DNA of 11,811 nt from an uncultured Enorma sp. (GCA_905210055.1 CAJLVH010000046.1:1-11811), one strand, 5' to 3'. Positions 1-7,963 are shown, numbered from the stretch's first letter. Made by a program: numbers and translations. The notes: generated from the sequence alone by a model not told the origin.

Positions 1-32
1 GGGGGGAGCCGGTATTGGAGTTTGCACGATAC

Positions 33-56
33 GCCCCGACCGGGGGCATGCGCCCC
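33..56 (+). promoter_or_regulatory. Two mutually exclusive short hairpins in the 5' leader of the GH65 gene
   Basis: The segment GGGGC at 43-47 can pair with GCCCC at 33-37 (loop 38-42) or equally with GCCCC at 52-56 (loop 48-51). Both stems are five perfect G-C pairs. The second ends five bases before the Shine-Dalgarno region, so the choice could affect ribosome access. There is no T-tract, so it is not an intrinsic terminator. In GC-rich DNA such pairing can arise by chance; the geometry is seen, any regulatory role is inference. Confidence 0.25.
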
Positions 57-60
57 TAGG

Positions 61-67
61 AAAGGAG
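61..67 (+). promoter_or_regulatory. Shine-Dalgarno of the GH65 gene, deciding the start at 76
   Basis: AAAGGAG lies 8 bases before the ATG at 76. The same frame is open upstream to a TTG at 22, but that start has no good purine-rich site in front of it and would add 18 residues that do not look like the beginning of a GH65 protein. The ATG at 76 is therefore taken as the start. Confidence 0.8.
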
Positions 68-75
68 CAGCACAT

Positions 76-2427
76 ATGAAAGAGCGAACTTGGCTTCCCG
101 GGTGGACGGTCGAGCGCCGGGCGTTCGACCCCGCGCACACGGCGAAGACAGAGTCGATCTACGCACAGGGAAACGGCTACATCAACGTGCGCTGCGCGGA
201 GGATGAACGCTACGTGGGGCAGACACGCGGCACGTTCGCGACGCTCACCTTCAACAAGGCGCTGCCCGACGAGGTAACGGAGCTGCCGAACCTGCCCGAT
301 GTGACGGCGATCGATCTTACCGTGAACGGCGAGCGGTTCTCGCTCGACCGCGGCACATACCGCGACTACCTCTCGCGCTTCGACATCCGCACGGGCGAGG
401 TCGAGCGGAGCTGCGTATGGACGAGCCCCGCCGGCGATGCCGTGCGCATCCGCTCGCGCCGCATGGTCTCGCTCGCGCAGAAGCACGTCGTGGCTGCGAC
501 GCTCGAGATCGAGGTGCTGAGCGGCCCGGTGCGCCTTATGGTGGAGAGCGGCATCGACGCGCGCATGACGAACAGCGGCTCCCAGCATCTCCACGATGGC
601 GAGAAGCGCCTCATCGACGGGCGGATCCTGCGCATGGCGACGCGCACGAGCGAGTCGCGCGTCCCCATCGCGATCCACTGCGAGCACAGCTTCTCGGCCG
701 ACCCCGCGCGGTCGCTCCCCGTCATGCAGCGCCGGCGCTTCGTGATGCGCTATACCTTCGACCTCGAGCCGGGCGTCCCGCTCAGCATGGATAAGATCTC
801 GTGCTACCACACGGGTCGCGACCGCTCCTTCGCGAGCGCCGAGCGCCTGGGCGGCATCAAGGACAGCGCCCGCGTGCTTCAGGTGGGCGACGCCTGCATC
901 ACAAGCGTCTCTTCCATGGGCTACGAGGGGCTCTTCGAGGCCTCGCGCGCCGCATGGGAGCGCTATTGGGCGCACGCCGATGTGGAGATTGAAAGCGACG
1001 ACCCCTTTGACCAGCTGGGGATGCGCTTTGCGCTCTATCACCTGAACATCATGATCGACCGCGGCGAACCGCGCGCGGGAATTGGTGCCAAGGGTATGAC
1101 GGGCGAGGGCTACAAAGGCCATTCGTTCTGGGATACCGAGATCTTCCTGCTGCCCTACTATGCACTCACGGACCCGGCGGCGGCGCGGGCGCTGCTCGTG
1201 TACCGCTACCTCTCGCTGCCCGGTGCCTATGCCAAGGCGCGGGAGAACGCCTACGAGGGCGCGATGTTCCCGTGGGAGAGCGCCTGGCTGGACGATGGCG
1301 AGACGACGCCGCTCTTCGGTGCGGCGGACATCGTGACAGGCGAGAGCATCCCGATCTTGACCGGCGTGCTCGAACACCACATCACGGCAGATATCGCGTG
1401 GGGCGTATACCTCTACCATGCGGTGACGGGCGACGAGGAGTTCATGGAGCGCTACGGCTGCGAGCTTATGGTGGAGTGCGCACGCTTCTGGGCGAGCCGC
1501 GTGGAGTGGAAGCCCGAAGCCCGTCGCTACGAGATCACGAACGTCATCGGGCCGGATGAGTACAAAGAGCACGTCGATAACAACGCCTTCACGAACTACC
1601 TCGCGGCGTTTACCCTCACACATGCGGCCGATATCATCGACGCCATGCCTAAGTGCTGGCCGGACGCCTGCGAGCAGCTTTCGCGTCGCTACAACCTGCA
1701 TGAGCTCGCCGCGAAGTTCCGCGAGCGGGCGGGCGGGATGTACCTGCCCGGGCCGCGCGAAGACGGGCTCGTTCCGCAAAACGACCAGTACCTCGGCCTT
1801 GCCGAGGTCGATCTTTCGAAGTACCGCAGCGAAGCGGGCGTCTCCTCGATCTTCGAGGACTACGGCTGGGAAGAGGCCAATAAGGTCATGGTGTCGAAGC
1901 AGGCGGACCTTGTCATGCTCCTGCGCGTGATGCCCGATCTGTTCGAGCCCGAGGTCGCCAAGCGCAACTTCGTGTTCTACGAAGGCCGTTGCCTGCACGA
2001 CTCCTCGCTGAGCCACGGTCAGCATGGAATCCTTGCTGCATGGTTTGGGCTTGAAGATATGGCGCTCGACATGTACCGCCATGCGGTGCGCGTGGACTTC
2101 GGCGAGAACCCCACGTCTTCGGACGAGGGCATCCACAGCGCCTCGATGGGCAACGTCTGGCAGTGCGCCGCGTGCGGCTTCGCCGGCCTCATGTGGGAGC
2201 ACGGCGAGCTCTCGTTCGCGAACCACCTGCCGGGCACGTGGAAGCGTCTCGCGTTCGAGATGAGCTGGCAGGGGAGTCGCCTGCGTGTGGCGGTCGAGCC
2301 CGATGCGATGACCGTCGAGCACCTTTCCGGTGCCCCGGTCTCCTTCACCATCGACGGGCGCGCGTTTAGCGTGTCGCACGAGGAGCCGCAGGCTCGGTGC
2401 GTGTGCGGGGCGGGTGATGCGGCATGA
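76..2427 (+). CDS. Glycoside hydrolase family 65 disaccharide phosphorylase (kojibiose/nigerose/maltose phosphorylase-like)
   Basis: A 783-residue cytoplasmic enzyme, the usual full length for GH65. Family members cleave an alpha-glucosidic disaccharide with phosphate, inverting the anomer to give beta-glucose 1-phosphate plus an acceptor sugar. An N-terminal beta-sandwich precedes an (alpha/alpha)6 barrel and a short C-terminal sheet. Visible motifs: GHSFWDTEIF at 348-357 (Asp353 binds the -1 glucose), GPDEY at 492-496 with Glu495 as the expected general acid, KQAD at 608-611 (base-side Lys-Gln pair of the glucose site), and HDSSLS at 641-646 as the phosphate-binding loop. No signal peptide is seen. 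The GPDEY...HVDNN form and the EHHITADIAWG stretch look to me more like kojibiose/nigerose-type members than the GPNEY-type maltose phosphorylases, but substrate cannot be fixed from motifs. It overlaps the next gene by ATGA, and that gene supplies the beta-phosphoglucomutase needed to use its product. Family assignment is firm; the substrate is uncertain. Confidence 0.93.
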   Translation: MKERTWLPGWTVERRAFDPAHTAKTESIYAQGNGYINVRCAEDERYVGQTRGTFATLTFNKALPDEVTELPNLPDVTAIDLTVNGERFSLDRGTYRDYLSRFDIRTGEVERSCVWTSPAGDAVRIRSRRMVSLAQKHVVAATLEIEVLSGPVRLMVESGIDARMTNSGSQHLHDGEKRLIDGRILRMATRTSESRVPIAIHCEHSFSADPARSLPVMQRRRFVMRYTFDLEPGVPLSMDKISCYHTGRDRSFASAERLGGIKDSARVLQVGDACITSVSSMGYEGLFEASRAAWERYWAHADVEIESDDPFDQLGMRFALYHLNIMIDRGEPRAGIGAKGMTGEGYKGHSFWDTEIFLLPYYALTDPAAARALLVYRYLSLPGAYAKARENAYEGAMFPWESAWLDDGETTPLFGAADIVTGESIPILTGVLEHHITADIAWGVYLYHAVTGDEEFMERYGCELMVECARFWASRVEWKPEARRYEITNVIGPDEYKEHVDNNAFTNYLAAFTLTHAADIIDAMPKCWPDACEQLSRRYNLHELAAKFRERAGGMYLPGPREDGLVPQNDQYLGLAEVDLSKYRSEAGVSSIFEDYGWEEANKVMVSKQADLVMLLRVMPDLFEPEVAKRNFVFYEGRCLHDSSLSHGQHGILAAWFGLEDMALDMYRHAVRVDFGENPTSSDEGIHSASMGNVWQCAACGFAGLMWEHGELSFANHLPGTWKRLAFEMSWQGSRLRVAVEPDAMTVEHLSGAPVSFTIDGRAFSVSHEEPQARCVCGAGDAA

Positions 2428-4835
2428 CGAGCGTGGCATCCGGGCTGTCCCAGCGGCTTGCCCGTCGACTCGCGCCCCGGGGCATCATCTTCGACCTCGA
2501 TGGCGTGCTCTGCTTCACGGATCGTTTCCATTACGAGGCGTGGCTCGACTGCGCCCGCGAGGTGGAGGCACCCTTCGACTGGACGATCAACGACCGCCTG
2601 CGCGGCGTGAGCCGTATGGAGAGCCTGGAGATCATCCTCGAAGGCAGCCCGCATGACTATTCCGATGCGGAGAAGGAGCGTCTCGCGACCGAGAAGAACG
2701 AGCGCTATCGTGCGCTCTTGGCGCAGATGACGCCCGAGGACATGGATCCGGCGGCCCGCGCGATGCTTCGCGGCCTGCGGGAGGCGGGCTTCAAGCTCGC
2801 TGTGGGCTCGTCGAGCAAGAACGCGCCCTATATCCTGGAGCGGCTGCAGGCGACCGACCTCTTCGACGCTGTGATCGATGGCTCCCAGATTGAGCGCTCC
2901 AAGCCCGACCCCGAGGTGTTCCTGCGGGCGGCTGACGCGCTCGGGCTCGAGCCGGGGGAGTGCCTGGTGGTCGAGGATGCTGTGGCCGGCCTCGAGGCGG
3001 CGCGCGCGGGCGGCATGGCCTGCGTGGGCGTGGGGCGCGGTGCCTGGCCGCTTCACTGCGCGCCGGATGCGCGCGTGGAGGACGTCTCCGAGCTGGCGTC
3101 GCTTCTGGAGCGACCGGGCAGCCCGGCGGCCCCGGAAGCGGAGAGACCCGGCGGGCGCACGTGGTGGAAGGAAGCGGTCGTCTACCAGATCTATCCTCGG
3201 AGCTTCTACGACGCGAACGGGGACGGCATCGGTGACCTGTGCGGCATCATCGCCAAACTCGACTACCTTTCCGCGCTCGGCGTCGATGTGGTATGGCTCA
3301 ACCCCATCTACCGCTCCCCGGGCGTGGACAACGGCTACGACATCTCCGATTACCGCTCCATTCTCGATACCTTCGGCACGATGGACGATTTCGACGAGCT
3401 GCTCGCCGCGCTCCATGCGCGCGGGATGCGCCTTGTCATGGATCTCGTGGTGAACCACACCTCCGACCAGCATCCCTGGTTCATCGCGAGCAAGCAAAAC
3501 CCCGCTGGCGAGTTCCGCGATTTCTACATCTGGCGTGATCCGGCGTCGGACGGCGGCGCGCCCAACAACTGGGGCAGCTGCTTCGGTGGTTCCGCTTGGA
3601 CGTTCGACGAGGCAAGCGGCCAGTACTACCTGCATCTCTTTACGCCCGAGCAGCCGGACCTCAACTGGGAGAACCCGCGCGTGCGCGACGAGGTCTTCGA
3701 CATGATGGACTTCTGGTTCAAGAAGGGCATCGACGGGTTCCGTATGGACGTCATCAGCCTCATCTCCAAGGCGGGCTTCGAAGACGGCCCTGTGCGTGCG
3801 GACGGCCTGTGGGGCGATTACGAGCCGCAGTGCGCGAACGGGCCTCGCGTCCATGAGTATCTGCACGAGATGCACGAACGGGTGCTTACGCACTATGACG
3901 ACATGACGGTGGGCGAGAACGCGGCGGTGACGCCCGAGCTCGCGTGCCTCTATGCCGGCTTCGACCGCGAGGAGCTCGACATGGCGTTCCAGTTCGAGCT
4001 CATGGATGTGGATGGCGGCGAGTCGCGCAAGTGGACGCGCGATTGGGATTGGTCGGTGGCGGATATCAAGCGCGTCATGACCCGCTGGCAGGAGACGCTC
4101 GAGGGACGCGCATGGAACGCACTCTTCTGGGGCAACCACGACCAGCCGCGCGTGGTTTCGCGCTTCGGCGACACCTCGACGAATGCGCGGCGCAAGCTTT
4201 CGGCCAAGATGCTCGCCACCTGCCTGTACCTCATGCAGGGCACGCCCTATATCTTCCAGGGCGACGAGATCGCGATGACGAACTGCGTGTTTACGGGCAT
4301 CGACGAGATTGACGACGTCCATACGCGGAACGCCTTCGCAGAGCTCACGGAAGCCGGGCTTGTGGAGCCGGACGAGATGATGGAGATCATCAATTACCGC
4401 AGCCGCGAGCACGCGCGCACGCCCATGCCGTGGAGCGCGGAGACGAACGGCGGCTTCACCGAGGGTACGCCCTGGCACGCCCTCAACCCCAACTACGACA
4501 AGATCAACGTCGAGGAGTCGCTGGCCGACGCGGACTCGGTCTTCCACTACTACCGTCGGCTCATCGCGGTACGCCGCGCGCATGAGGTACTCGTGTACGG
4601 CCGCTACCGCTTGATCGCGTCGACGGATGAGCATGTGTACGCCTACGAGCGGCTGCTCGGAGGCACGCGCGCGCTCGTCGCGTGCAATTTCGGCGGCGAG
4701 GCCGTGGCGTTCGATCTGCCCGAGGACTGGACGGGCGCGCGCACGGTCCTTGCGAACTATGGCAACCGCGGAGATGGCGAGCTGCGCCCCTTCGAGGCGT
4801 TCGTGCTCATCTGCGAAGACGAGAGGAAGGAATAG
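2424..4835 (+). CDS. Fusion protein: beta-phosphoglucomutase (HAD) followed by GH13 oligo-1,6-glucosidase-like alpha-glucosidase
   Basis: An 803-residue two-enzyme polypeptide. Residues about 17-218 form a complete beta-phosphoglucomutase (beta-G1P to glucose 6-phosphate). The HAD nucleophile is Asp24 and the general acid/base Asp26 (FDLDGVLCFTD), the cap-domain substrate loop RGVSRMESL is at 60-68, the SSSKN loop at 119-123, Lys150 is in SKPDP, and the Mg-binding pair is Glu174-Asp175. A Pro/Ala-rich linker spans about 219-235. Residues about 237-803 form a full-length GH13 enzyme: WWKEAVVYQIYPRSFYD start, VVNHTS, nucleophile Asp442 in GFRMDVI, acid/base Glu498 in TVGENAAVT, and Asp573 in GNHDQP. 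Val443 after the nucleophile is the residue associated with alpha-1,6 specificity in GH13_31; trehalose-6-phosphate hydrolases share it, so that alternative stays open. There is no signal peptide. The start overlaps the GH65 stop (ATGA), implying translational coupling. No frameshift or internal start separates the halves. The join is unusual because the GH13 product (free glucose) is not the mutase substrate; the mutase serves the GH65 neighbour. Confidence 0.92.
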   Translation: MTSVASGLSQRLARRLAPRGIIFDLDGVLCFTDRFHYEAWLDCAREVEAPFDWTINDRLRGVSRMESLEIILEGSPHDYSDAEKERLATEKNERYRALLAQMTPEDMDPAARAMLRGLREAGFKLAVGSSSKNAPYILERLQATDLFDAVIDGSQIERSKPDPEVFLRAADALGLEPGECLVVEDAVAGLEAARAGGMACVGVGRGAWPLHCAPDARVEDVSELASLLERPGSPAAPEAERPGGRTWWKEAVVYQIYPRSFYDANGDGIGDLCGIIAKLDYLSALGVDVVWLNPIYRSPGVDNGYDISDYRSILDTFGTMDDFDELLAALHARGMRLVMDLVVNHTSDQHPWFIASKQNPAGEFRDFYIWRDPASDGGAPNNWGSCFGGSAWTFDEASGQYYLHLFTPEQPDLNWENPRVRDEVFDMMDFWFKKGIDGFRMDVISLISKAGFEDGPVRADGLWGDYEPQCANGPRVHEYLHEMHERVLTHYDDMTVGENAAVTPELACLYAGFDREELDMAFQFELMDVDGGESRKWTRDWDWSVADIKRVMTRWQETLEGRAWNALFWGNHDQPRVVSRFGDTSTNARRKLSAKMLATCLYLMQGTPYIFQGDEIAMTNCVFTGIDEIDDVHTRNAFAELTEAGLVEPDEMMEIINYRSREHARTPMPWSAETNGGFTEGTPWHALNPNYDKINVEESLADADSVFHYYRRLIAVRRAHEVLVYGRYRLIASTDEHVYAYERLLGGTRALVACNFGGEAVAFDLPEDWTGARTVLANYGNRGDGELRPFEAFVLICEDERKE

Positions 4836-4838
4836 AAG

Positions 4839-5948
4839 ATGGCAAGCATCACATTCAAGCACGTCACGAAAACCTACGACAACAAGGTCACGGTCGTGCC
4901 GGATCTGAACCTCGAGATTAAGGACAAGGAATTCATCGTGCTCGTGGGGCCTTCGGGCTGCGGTAAATCCACGACGCTGCGCATGATCGCCGGTCTCGAG
5001 GACATCTCGTCGGGTGACCTGTACATTGGCGACAAGCGCGTGAACGACGTGCAGCCCAAGGACCGCGACATCGCCATGGTGTTCCAGAACTACGCGCTGT
5101 ATCCGCACATGACGGTGTATCGCAACATGGCCTACGCGCTCGAGCTGCGCCGCACTCCCAAGGACGAGATTCGGCGCAAGGTCGAGGAGGCGGCGAAGAT
5201 CCTGGAGCTCACGAAGTTCCTCGACCGCAAGCCCAAGGAGCTCTCCGGCGGCCAGCGCCAGCGCGTGGCGCTCGGTCGCGCCATGGTACGCGACCCAGCG
5301 GTGTTCTTGCTCGACGAGCCGCTCTCGAACCTCGACGCGAAGCTGCGCACGGAGATGCGTGCCCAGATCTCTGCCCTGCACCGCCGCCTCGAGACCACGT
5401 TCGTCTACGTGACGCACGACCAGACCGAGGCCATGACCATGGGCGACCGCATCGTCGTCATGCGCGACGGCGAGATCTTCCAGGTCGACACGCCGCAGAA
5501 CCTCTTCGACCGTCCGGACAACATCTTCGTTGCCGGGTTCATCGGCTCGCCGCAGATGAACTTTATGGATGCCGTGGTGGAACGCGCGGGCGACGGCTAC
5601 GAAGTCGTGGGCGCGATGGGCAGGATCCCCCTGCCGAACCCCGAGCTCGCGGACTACGTGGGCAAGGATGTCGTCGTGGGTATCCGCCCAGAGGACTTCC
5701 ACGAGGAGCAGGAGTACCTCGACGCCGCCCCGAGTGCCGTCATCGACGCGCAGGTCGACCTCTCCGAGCTCATGGGTAGCGAGGTGTACGTGTACTTCAC
5801 CGTGGGTGAGCGCCGGCACATCGCGCGCATCTCCTCGCGCCTCGATATCCATGCGGGCGACACGGTACGCATCGCGCCCGAGCTCGACCATGTGCACGTC
5901 TTCGATAAGGAGACCGAGAAGGCCATCTGCCACGGTGCGGCCAAGTAG
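4839..5948 (+). CDS. msmK: Carbohydrate ABC transporter ATP-binding protein, MsmK/MsmX/UgpC type
   Basis: A 369-residue ATPase that energises import of oligosaccharides through CUT1-family permeases at the cytoplasmic face of the membrane. All nucleotide-binding motifs are intact: Walker A GPSGCGKST at 37-45 (Lys43), Q-loop Gln83 in VFQNYALYP, signature LSGGQRQ at 135-141, Walker B VFLLDEP with Asp159-Glu160, D-loop SNLD, and the H-loop His193 in THD. The C-terminal part from about 235 is the TOBE/MalK-type regulatory domain. It starts three bases after the fusion gene, with GAGAGGAAGG at 4821-4830 as ribosome site inside the preceding gene's end, so it belongs to the same operon. No permease or binding protein is in view; ATPases of this family often serve several transporters, so the substrate cannot be read from this gene alone. 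UgpC, MalK and MsmX labels are hard to separate by sequence; sugar uptake is favoured by the neighbours. Confidence 0.92.
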   Translation: MASITFKHVTKTYDNKVTVVPDLNLEIKDKEFIVLVGPSGCGKSTTLRMIAGLEDISSGDLYIGDKRVNDVQPKDRDIAMVFQNYALYPHMTVYRNMAYALELRRTPKDEIRRKVEEAAKILELTKFLDRKPKELSGGQRQRVALGRAMVRDPAVFLLDEPLSNLDAKLRTEMRAQISALHRRLETTFVYVTHDQTEAMTMGDRIVVMRDGEIFQVDTPQNLFDRPDNIFVAGFIGSPQMNFMDAVVERAGDGYEVVGAMGRIPLPNPELADYVGKDVVVGIRPEDFHEEQEYLDAAPSAVIDAQVDLSELMGSEVYVYFTVGERRHIARISSRLDIHAGDTVRIAPELDHVHVFDKETEKAICHGAAK

Positions 5949-6008
5949 CTGCGAGTGCGCACCGTGCGGTGGCCGCCGTACGGGCAGTCTGAATGACGTG
6001 TAGAGCAT

Positions 6009-6042
6009 GCCGGCGATACCCGTGTGGGTGTCGCCGGCTTTT
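6009..6042 (+). terminator. Intrinsic terminator ending the sugar operon
   Basis: GCCGGCGA (6009-6016) pairs with TCGCCGGC (6031-6038). After a single T/G position, ACCC (6018-6021) pairs with GGGT (6026-6029) around the loop GTGT. TTTT follows directly at 6039-6042. The stem is strong and the T-run short. It lies 60 bases past the ATPase stop and points only in the + direction, since there is no T-run on the other side. Confidence 0.85.
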
Positions 6043-6164
6043 ACTATAGGCTGAACATTGCCCAGAGGCAGACAGGCGGACGGCGCGACCCCATGACGCG
6101 TTCACGTTTGACGACGCTGGACTCGCGTGGCCTGGTGCACGTCTCTCTGGACGCAAGCGCTATC

Positions 6165-6184
6165 GTGGGGCGTCATTGCCCCGC
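6165..6184 (-). terminator. Possible weak terminator hairpin after the TPR/OB-like gene
   Basis: On the - strand GCGGGGC pairs with GCCCCAC across a six-base loop: seven pairs including one G-T wobble. It begins 24 bases past the TAG stop of the - strand gene. No T-run follows it in the - direction, so it could be a stem that only stabilises the 3' end, or chance. Apart from this hairpin and the + strand terminator, I see nothing in the 260-base convergent gap 5949-6208. Confidence 0.25.
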
Positions 6185-6208
6185 AAAAGGCTATGGCAAG
6201 GTTGGCAG

Positions 6209-7891
6209 CTATGCTTCGGGGTTTTCGACAGGACGTACGTCGACAGCCGTCCAGCCCCAGTTCACATGCTTCTTGTTCCAGCTGAGACGTGCGCGCACCT
6301 CTACCATGAGGCCGTCGCGGAGCGCAATGCCCGCATTGTTGTCCTGGCAAATCTTTGCGGGGATGAAGCAGTCTTCAACAAACCCCCCGTCCCCTCGCCT
6401 CATGGCGCGGTACTCGCCTTCGAACGTACGCTCGATATCGGCGGGATCGGGCGCTTCGATGGTGTCGAAAGATTGCACTTCAAAGCGCCAGGTTCCTGCG
6501 TCTGTGTCTTTGCTCTTACGCTTAAATACGGCTACGGCGCGCCCCGTTACCATGGAGAGGTTCTCAATGGGGTGCTGCTCGAGGAGCTTCGGCGAGACAT
6601 AGTATCCTGAGGTGAAAATGTGGGACGGGTGTACAAAGCCGAACGCCTTAACCTGTTCAAAGCGCCCGGAGAACTGCTTCACGAACACCTTCTCGAACTC
6701 GCTGTCCGTGCAGGGAACGGGGTCTGCGGCAAAACCGGCATGCTCGGGAAGGAGCTGTGCGTCGTACGTATAGCCCTCCATGAGCGTCTGGGCGCGCTGG
6801 CGATCCTTGATCTTGAACCGATCGATGTAGGTGCTGGTGGAGGGCTTTGCACCGTACACATAGGATCGTTCTGTCTCGATGCGGCGAACCGCGATGCCGA
6901 TGAGCCCCTTTTCCCGATTGATCCATTCGACGTAAACCGGTGTGACGGGAGTCTTCGAAACAAGGTAGACGCCCGGTCCAGCCTCGCCAAGTGCGGGGTT
7001 GTCGGCACAGGCGCGCTTGAATGCATTCTGCAGGTACTCTTCCTTTGGCTTTGCCACCGCGATGGGGGCGAGGAATTCGCGCGCTTCCTCATAGCGCCCC
7101 GCTTTGGTCAACACGCGGCCAAGGTAGTAAGGCGTCCATTCCCATTGGGCAATGAGCTTGGAGCTTTCTAATGCGGGCTTTTCATGCGCCTTCTTGAGCA
7201 TTGATGCGATGTTGTTGATGGTGCGCTCGGTTTTTTCAGGAAGCGGCGTGAGGGAGCGCGTCTCGCTTAGCTCCAGAAGCGCCTTGAGGTAATCGTCGGC
7301 AAGGCGCTCGCCATCGCCCTTTATCTGCTTGCCCTCATAGCTCTTTTTCGCAAGGCCTCGACCTTCGAGGAGCGACCAAAGGGGCATGCTGTCGACCACA
7401 TGAACAAGGTCTTCAGGGGAATCCTTGAATGCGATGAGGAATGGGAGTGCGAGACCTGATGCTTCGTAGTAGAACGGGCGCGGCGCGTCGACGAGCGCGC
7501 GTAAACCGTCGAGATTTCCAGCCTTCTGGAGCTCCCATGCTGAGGAGGTGAAATTCTTACAGACTGAGTCTGCCAGCAGGTCATCTAAGGGAATGGAGTA
7601 CGTTGTTTCAAACTGGTCAATCGTTTCGAGGACGTGGACATAGCGCTCGACACCGTGGTCGGCGTTGATCTTGTCGTGTTGCTGCTTGAGGTAGTCGTAA
7701 TACACCCATCCAAGGGCGCTTGCGAGGTACTTGTCTTCGGGGTTGTCGTCGAGCTCTTGCTGGGCGTAGCGATAAGCCAGATCGAGTTTGCCCTCTTTGC
7801 GCAGGAGGTTGACTTGCTGGCTAGGATACAGACCCTCTTCGTCGTACTCGGGGAATGAAAGGCGGCCGGTGGTGTTCGGTTCGGTACTCAT
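6209..7891 (-). CDS. Uncharacterised protein with TPR-like N-terminal half and cold-shock/OB-like C-terminal half
   Basis: A 560-residue soluble protein that I do not recognise as a named family. No signal peptide or membrane segment is seen. Residues about 20-300 are helical and contain TPR-like stretches, clearest at 23-52 (LLRKEGKLDLAYRYAQQELD) and at 252-285 (YLGRVLTKAGRYEEAREFL). From about 310 to 556 the protein is beta-rich. FGFVHPSHIF at 417-426 recalls cold-shock domains; RAVAVFKRKS at 451-460 then WRFEVQSF at 468-475, and FIPAKI (509-514), LRDGLMVEVRARLSW (524-538) and GWTAVDVRPV (546-555), read like successive strands of OB-fold barrels. A plausible role is RNA or DNA binding on a protein-interaction scaffold, but that is inference. 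It starts at an ATG with GGAG five bases upstream (7898-7901); stop TAG. It stands alone on its strand, convergent with the sugar operon and divergent from the glycosyltransferase operon, and its DNA is less GC-rich than both sides, which suggests separate ancestry. Confidence 0.85.
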   Translation of the reverse strand: MSTEPNTTGRLSFPEYDEEGLYPSQQVNLLRKEGKLDLAYRYAQQELDDNPEDKYLASALGWVYYDYLKQQHDKINADHGVERYVHVLETIDQFETTYSIPLDDLLADSVCKNFTSSAWELQKAGNLDGLRALVDAPRPFYYEASGLALPFLIAFKDSPEDLVHVVDSMPLWSLLEGRGLAKKSYEGKQIKGDGERLADDYLKALLELSETRSLTPLPEKTERTINNIASMLKKAHEKPALESSKLIAQWEWTPYYLGRVLTKAGRYEEAREFLAPIAVAKPKEEYLQNAFKRACADNPALGEAGPGVYLVSKTPVTPVYVEWINREKGLIGIAVRRIETERSYVYGAKPSTSTYIDRFKIKDRQRAQTLMEGYTYDAQLLPEHAGFAADPVPCTDSEFEKVFVKQFSGRFEQVKAFGFVHPSHIFTSGYYVSPKLLEQHPIENLSMVTGRAVAVFKRKSKDTDAGTWRFEVQSFDTIEAPDPADIERTFEGEYRAMRRGDGGFVEDCFIPAKICQDNNAGIALRDGLMVEVRARLSWNKKHVNWGWTAVDVRPVENPEA

Positions 7892-7963
7892 ACACGCTCC
7901 TTATCAAATGCGCTGGGATCAGGCCTCTCTTGGCGGCTTTAATCCACATCTCGTTACGTTTGA

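Noticed and set aside
22..75. In-frame TTG at 22 extending the GH65 protein by 18 residues.
   Set aside because: The added residues do not look like GH65 and a good Shine-Dalgarno sits at the proper distance from the ATG at 76.
2019..6008. Very long open frame (1,329 codons) on the - strand, antisense to the fusion gene and the ATPase gene.
   Set aside because: Its translation is rich in His, Arg, Val and Ala with no recognisable domain, and it lies opposite three genes with intact catalytic motifs. Long antisense frames are expected opposite GC-rich genes with strong third-position bias.
6024..6610. Two + strand open frames opposite the 3' part of the TPR/OB-like gene.
   Set aside because: They overlap the terminator and the real - strand gene, carry no known domain and lack convincing ribosome sites.
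7917..7946. Imperfect hairpin in the leader of the - strand gene (GGAT...ATCC ends).
   Set aside because: Pairing is short and interrupted; not distinguishable from chance and not like a known riboswitch.
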